DNA from: Mesoaciditoga sp964503355
Lineage (GTDB): Bacteria; Thermotogota; Thermotogae; Mesoaciditogales; Mesoaciditogaceae
DNA: 24,317 nt
NCBI GenBank assembly: GCA_964503355.1
Contig: CAZCZS010000019.1
Location: 1-24,317 of the forward strand
Direction: 5' to 3'
Numbering within the stretch: the first letter of the stretch is position 1; the number at the start of each line of letters is the position of its first letter. Made by a program: the position numbers and the translations under genes. Below are positions 22,885 through 24,317 of this stretch, piece after piece. Below the pieces are notes generated by a model, which was given only the letters and a program-made list of their open reading frames with translations, did no database searches and was not told the DNA's origin.

Positions 22885-23913
22885 CTACAACGTCTCAACT
22901 TTTACACTTTTCCCTATCTTGCAAGATTCGTACATACTCACAACGACCGCTAAGGTGTTTCTTCCCTCTTTTCCATTTATCAATGGTTCCTCATCTTGTA
23001 ATATCGCGTCCACGAAATTCTCAAGTTGCTTTTTGTGAAGTTCATAAGATACATGCGGACTTGAAACGGTTTTCGATTTTTCGTCCCTTTTTCGCGCTCT
23101 ATGGAAATTCTTTCCTTTCACAGAGTAAATGTATTCCAATTCATCGTCTACCAAAGCCGTACTGCCGTATTTTCCATACACGTCAATTCTCGAGAAAAAA
23201 CCAGGGTAAGCCGCCGTTGTGGCTTCTACAAGTCCAATCGCACCGTTTTTGAACTTCAAAGAACCTACCGCCACATCCTCCACCTCTATTTTATGGGACA
23301 TCGTTTTACAGTATGCGAAAACTTCATCTATGGGACCAACGAAGTAGCGAAGAAGATCGACGTAATGAATGGACTGATTCATAAGAGCCCCTCCACCGTC
23401 CGTGTCCCATCTTCCTCTCCAATCCGCACTGTCGTAGTACGTTTGAGAACGATACCATTTTACCTGTGCGCCGGCAAAGCCTATTTCTCCCATCTCCCCC
23501 TTTTGGATGACGTTCATGATCATTTTAACACCTTGTGAAAATCGCCTTTGAGAAATAACACCGAGCTTGACCTTTTGTTTTTCACATGCTTTTATAAGTT
23601 CATCGGCTTTTTTGAGGTTGACATCTATTGGCTTTTCGACCATAACGTGTTTTCCGGCTTGAGCCGCTTTTACGCCGAATTCGGCGTGTGTTCCACTTGG
23701 TGTTGTGATGCAAACGGCGTCTATATCACTTGACAGTAGTTCGTCGACACTTGAAAAGGCTTGGCAATGAAATTTCTTTGCGAAGTTAAACGTTTTTTGT
23801 GAATTTCTGCCCGCCACACCCATAAGAAGGGCATTCTTCATTTCCGTCAAGCTCTTTGCGTGAATTTCTCCAGCGTTACCTGTTCCTATTAAGCCGAATC
23901 TCACTTTTTCCAT
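22885..23913 (-). CDS. Gfo/Idh/MocA-family NAD(P)-dependent oxidoreductase
   Basis: A 342-residue sugar or polyol dehydrogenase type. The N-terminal Rossmann motif is GLIGTGNAG (7-15), followed by CITTPSGTHAEF and the family's HVMVEKP with catalytic-site Lys94. The C-terminal domain has WYRSQTYYDSADWRGRW, DTDGGGALMNQSIHYVDLLRYFVG (with the conserved His) and a VEDVAVGSLKFKNGA strand. The family oxidises hydroxyls of sugars, inositols or glucose derivatives with NAD(P); the exact substrate is not predictable. It starts six bases after the kinase gene stop (GGGATGAG upstream) and ends 32 bases before the transketolase-like gene, so all three are probably one operon. Confidence 0.93.
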   Translation of the reverse strand: MEKVRFGLIGTGNAGEIHAKSLTEMKNALLMGVAGRNSQKTFNFAKKFHCQAFSSVDELLSSDIDAVCITTPSGTHAEFGVKAAQAGKHVMVEKPIDVNLKKADELIKACEKQKVKLGVISQRRFSQGVKMIMNVIQKGEMGEIGFAGAQVKWYRSQTYYDSADWRGRWDTDGGGALMNQSIHYVDLLRYFVGPIDEVFAYCKTMSHKIEVEDVAVGSLKFKNGAIGLVEATTAAYPGFFSRIDVYGKYGSTALVDDELEYIYSVKGKNFHRARKRDEKSKTVSSPHVSYELHKKQLENFVDAILQDEEPLINGKEGRNTLAVVVSMYESCKIGKSVKVETL

Positions 23914-23919
23914 CTTTTC

Positions 23920-24317
23920 TCATCCCAGCGCAAAGCCAAGTGAAGAAATGGTGTCTCCGAGTCCAACCGATATTTTTTGATTTTTTATCACTTTTGTTGG
24001 CAAAAGTATGAAATGAGTTTTATCGCTTTTCCATTCACGATAATCCAAATTCGATGTGGGAATGCGAAGTATTTCTTTTATTCTTTCCGTGTTCAAATGA
24101 CCATCTCTCGCCCTTTGAGCCGCTGCTAAAGCGGCGAAAGCGAGGGCGTTTTTTTCTTCTCCAACATCGTAAAAATCCTCATCAAATCCAAGAAGGTAAA
24201 ATCCCAACGTGTGAAAGTGAACTCTCTTAAGTCCCATTTCTCTCAAGCTTAAAAGTACTTTCGTAATTTCGTTAACATCTCCTTTTTGAACTTGAACTGG
24301 ATTCGCTTTCAAACTCA
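23920..24317 (-). CDS. ADP-dependent sugar kinase (glucokinase/phosphofructokinase family), N-terminus beyond window
   Basis: The reading frame is open to the window end, so only the C-terminal 132 residues or so are seen; the TTG at 24312 is internal. KRVHFHTLGFYLLGF and the end VGLGDTISSLGFALG match the ADP-dependent glucokinase/phosphofructokinase fold, a ribokinase-like family in which the GxGD Asp is the catalytic base and ADP, not ATP, is the phosphoryl donor. The family is best known from hyperthermophilic archaea, with scattered bacterial members. Glucose versus fructose 6-phosphate specificity cannot be judged from this part. It leads the minus-strand sugar operon with the oxidoreductase and transketolase-like genes. 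Confidence 0.8.
   Translation of the reverse strand, partial: SLKANPVQVQKGDVNEITKVLLSLREMGLKRVHFHTLGFYLLGFDEDFYDVGEEKNALAFAALAAAQRARDGHLNTERIKEILRIPTSNLDYREWKSDKTHFILLPTKVIKNQKISVGLGDTISSLGFALG

Overview
The window looks like a chromosomal segment of a member of the Thermotogota (Thermotogae). I base this on overall protein character: an HslV with a short pro-segment before its catalytic Thr, HslU/ClpX/GroEL sequences of Thermotoga type as I remember them, and an envelope gene pair made of a PEGA-repeat protein and an SLH/coiled-coil/C-terminal-anchor protein like the Omp-alpha 'toga' spacer. Genus cannot be fixed by eye. Genes are tightly packed, with ATGA/TGATG overlaps and strong AGGAGG ribosome sites.

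Left edge (1-2855): the 3' part of a radical-SAM/SPASM protein of the tungsten-cofactor oxidoreductase maturase type ends at a shared bidirectional hairpin terminator. Facing it on the minus strand is the groES-groEL operon, driven by a promoter with a CIRCE operator (HrcA control).

Between groES and the next gene (2886-3496) is the most unusual stretch of the window: a gene-free, AT-rich region of about 600 bp. It carries nine exact copies of GTTTTCAACA plus near-copies and one TTTTCCACA. Three of the boxes are phased at 11 bp, and a 62-bp unit is directly repeated. The boxes are followed directly by TAC/TAA/TAG trinucleotide runs. This layout (DnaA-box-like array, then DnaA-trio-like repeat and AT-rich DNA, between divergent operons) makes it a good candidate for the replication origin (oriC), or at least a DnaA- or iteron-type binding array.

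Centre (3497-16497): thirteen co-directional genes with almost no gaps. They encode a PPP-type phosphatase, CoaD, Ddl, HslV, HslU, trigger factor, ClpP, ClpX, TsaD, a biotin-synthase-like radical SAM protein, an eight-repeat PEGA protein, an Omp-alpha-like SLH protein and an amidohydrolase. With groESL this gives an unusually dense protein-quality-control neighbourhood.

Right part: a convergent GNAT acetyltransferase gene with an extended -10 promoter; a small promoter-to-terminator unit (17133-17349) encoding a 32-residue peptide whose 3' end forms alternative hairpins just before an intrinsic terminator, resembling an attenuated leader; a prolidase-type amidohydrolase gene broken by a single-base frameshift exactly at the predicted carboxylated lysine; and an orphan peptide/oligosaccharide-binding protein. 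The last block (20609-24317, minus strand) is an operon for an ADP-dependent sugar kinase (cut by the window end), a Gfo/Idh/MocA oxidoreductase and an enlarged transketolase-like enzyme, together suggesting sugar metabolism.
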